Positions 5,188-5,433 of a DNA stretch of 5,433 nucleotides are shown piece by piece (within the stretch, counting starts at the first letter, position 1; the number at the start of each line of letters is the position of its first letter). Location of the stretch: positions 1 to 5,433 of the forward strand of contig CALJUJ010000431.1 of assembly GCA_937975525.1 (NCBI GenBank), written 5' to 3'. The stretch comes from an uncultured bacterium. Lineage in GTDB: Bacteria; Desulfobacterota; Binatia; HRBIN30. Made by a program: the position numbers and the translations under genes. The notes below the pieces were generated by a model that worked only from the letters and a program-made list of their open reading frames with translations, had not been told where the DNA came from and searched no databases.

Positions 5188-5433
5188 ATAACCGGGCCCC
5201 CGCCGGCGCGCAAGCGGGCGCTGTGCCGGCTTGCGGTAGCCGCACCCCCCACCGCCACCCTCTGCCCACCCTCTCCCTCAATACCTCAGGGCGCATCGAC
5301 CGGCCCCGGACCCGGAGCTGCAGCGGTTCGCGGCCGGTGAGCGCATCCTGTTCCAGCACGCCGCCGGCACCTTCGGCAGCGGCTAGGTGAGACAAGCAGC
5401 GGTTCCGGCGCCCCTAGAGCCCCGCCACCGACC
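5178..5433. other. upstream region without a supportable gene
   Basis: About 256 bp upstream of small ORF B. It holds the G-rich tract described separately and probably the promoter of the minus-strand gene set, though I see no strong -35/-10 pair. On the plus strand, 5240-5386 is open, and from about 5282 it reads like coding sequence (RFAAGERILFQHAAGTFGSG then TAG), but no start or upstream body is present. Confidence 0.4.
5258..5277 (-). promoter_or_regulatory. perfect four-tract G-quadruplex motif upstream of small ORF B
   Basis: The minus strand reads GGGAGAGGGTGGGCAGAGGG: four G3 tracts with loops of 3, 1 and 4 nt, followed by further G runs ending in G6 (5245-5250). It lies 80 nt before the start codon at 5177 on the non-template strand. 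If transcription starts upstream, the RNA leader could fold into a quadruplex. Formation in vivo is not shown. Confidence 0.5.

Noticed and set aside
4443..5390. 315-aa open frame on the plus strand
   Set aside because: Antisense shadow of copy B; shares its sequence with the plus-strand frame over copy A only because the DNA is duplicated. Low-complexity Arg-rich product.
5174..5395. 73-aa minus-strand frame containing GRSMRP, reminiscent of the LexA/signal-peptidase G-x-SM-x-P motif
   Set aside because: Short match only, no following conserved Lys region, and the rest is low-complexity; starts at TTG without a ribosome site.

Overview
The window is GC-rich bacterial DNA. Every gene I can support lies on the minus strand, so the reading order is from high to low coordinates. 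The lipoprotein signal sequence and membrane-anchored proteins suggest a Gram-negative-type cell envelope. The NACHT and caspase-like content would fit a planctomycete, myxobacterium or similar complex-lifestyle bacterium, but nothing here fixes the phylum. No rRNA, tRNA, CRISPR array or transposase was seen.

Layout in transcription order. (1) 5433-5178: upstream region with a perfect four-tract G-quadruplex motif. (2) 5177-5010: a 55-aa single-span membrane or secreted small protein (copy B). (3) 4967-3963: a 334-aa membrane-anchored caspase-fold (clan CD-like) putative cysteine peptidase with His175 and Cys238 as the likely dyad. (4) 3962-3676: a spacer holding a protein-like open stretch, perhaps a gene relic. 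(5) 3675-3247: a 142-aa lipoprotein with a good ribosome binding site. (6) 3189-3013: a second small membrane protein (58 aa, copy A). (7) 2970-2420: a broken second copy of the caspase-like gene that has lost its catalytic core. (8) 2242-2: a 746-aa protein with an N-terminal TIR-like domain, a NACHT-type NTPase and a multi-span membrane C-terminus; its stop codon lies just inside the window.

The most striking structural fact is the duplication of the small-protein plus caspase-like pair. A 520-bp block (2620-3139 and 4617-5136) is identical between copies by eye. On one side the copies differ at about 5-6% of positions; on the other they are almost unrelated. That mosaic points to recent gene conversion rather than one simple recent duplication. 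Copy A lacks exactly the stretch matching 4157-4616, which carries both presumed catalytic residues.

Working interpretation (inference): a membrane-associated sensing and cell-death or defence module. The TIR-like/NACHT/membrane protein would be the signal-transducing ATPase, the caspase-like protein the proteolytic effector, and the small membrane protein a partner or substrate. Bacterial NACHT, TIR and caspase-like proteins are all known from antiphage and programmed-death contexts. This exact combination is not one I recognise, and no function is shown by the sequence alone.
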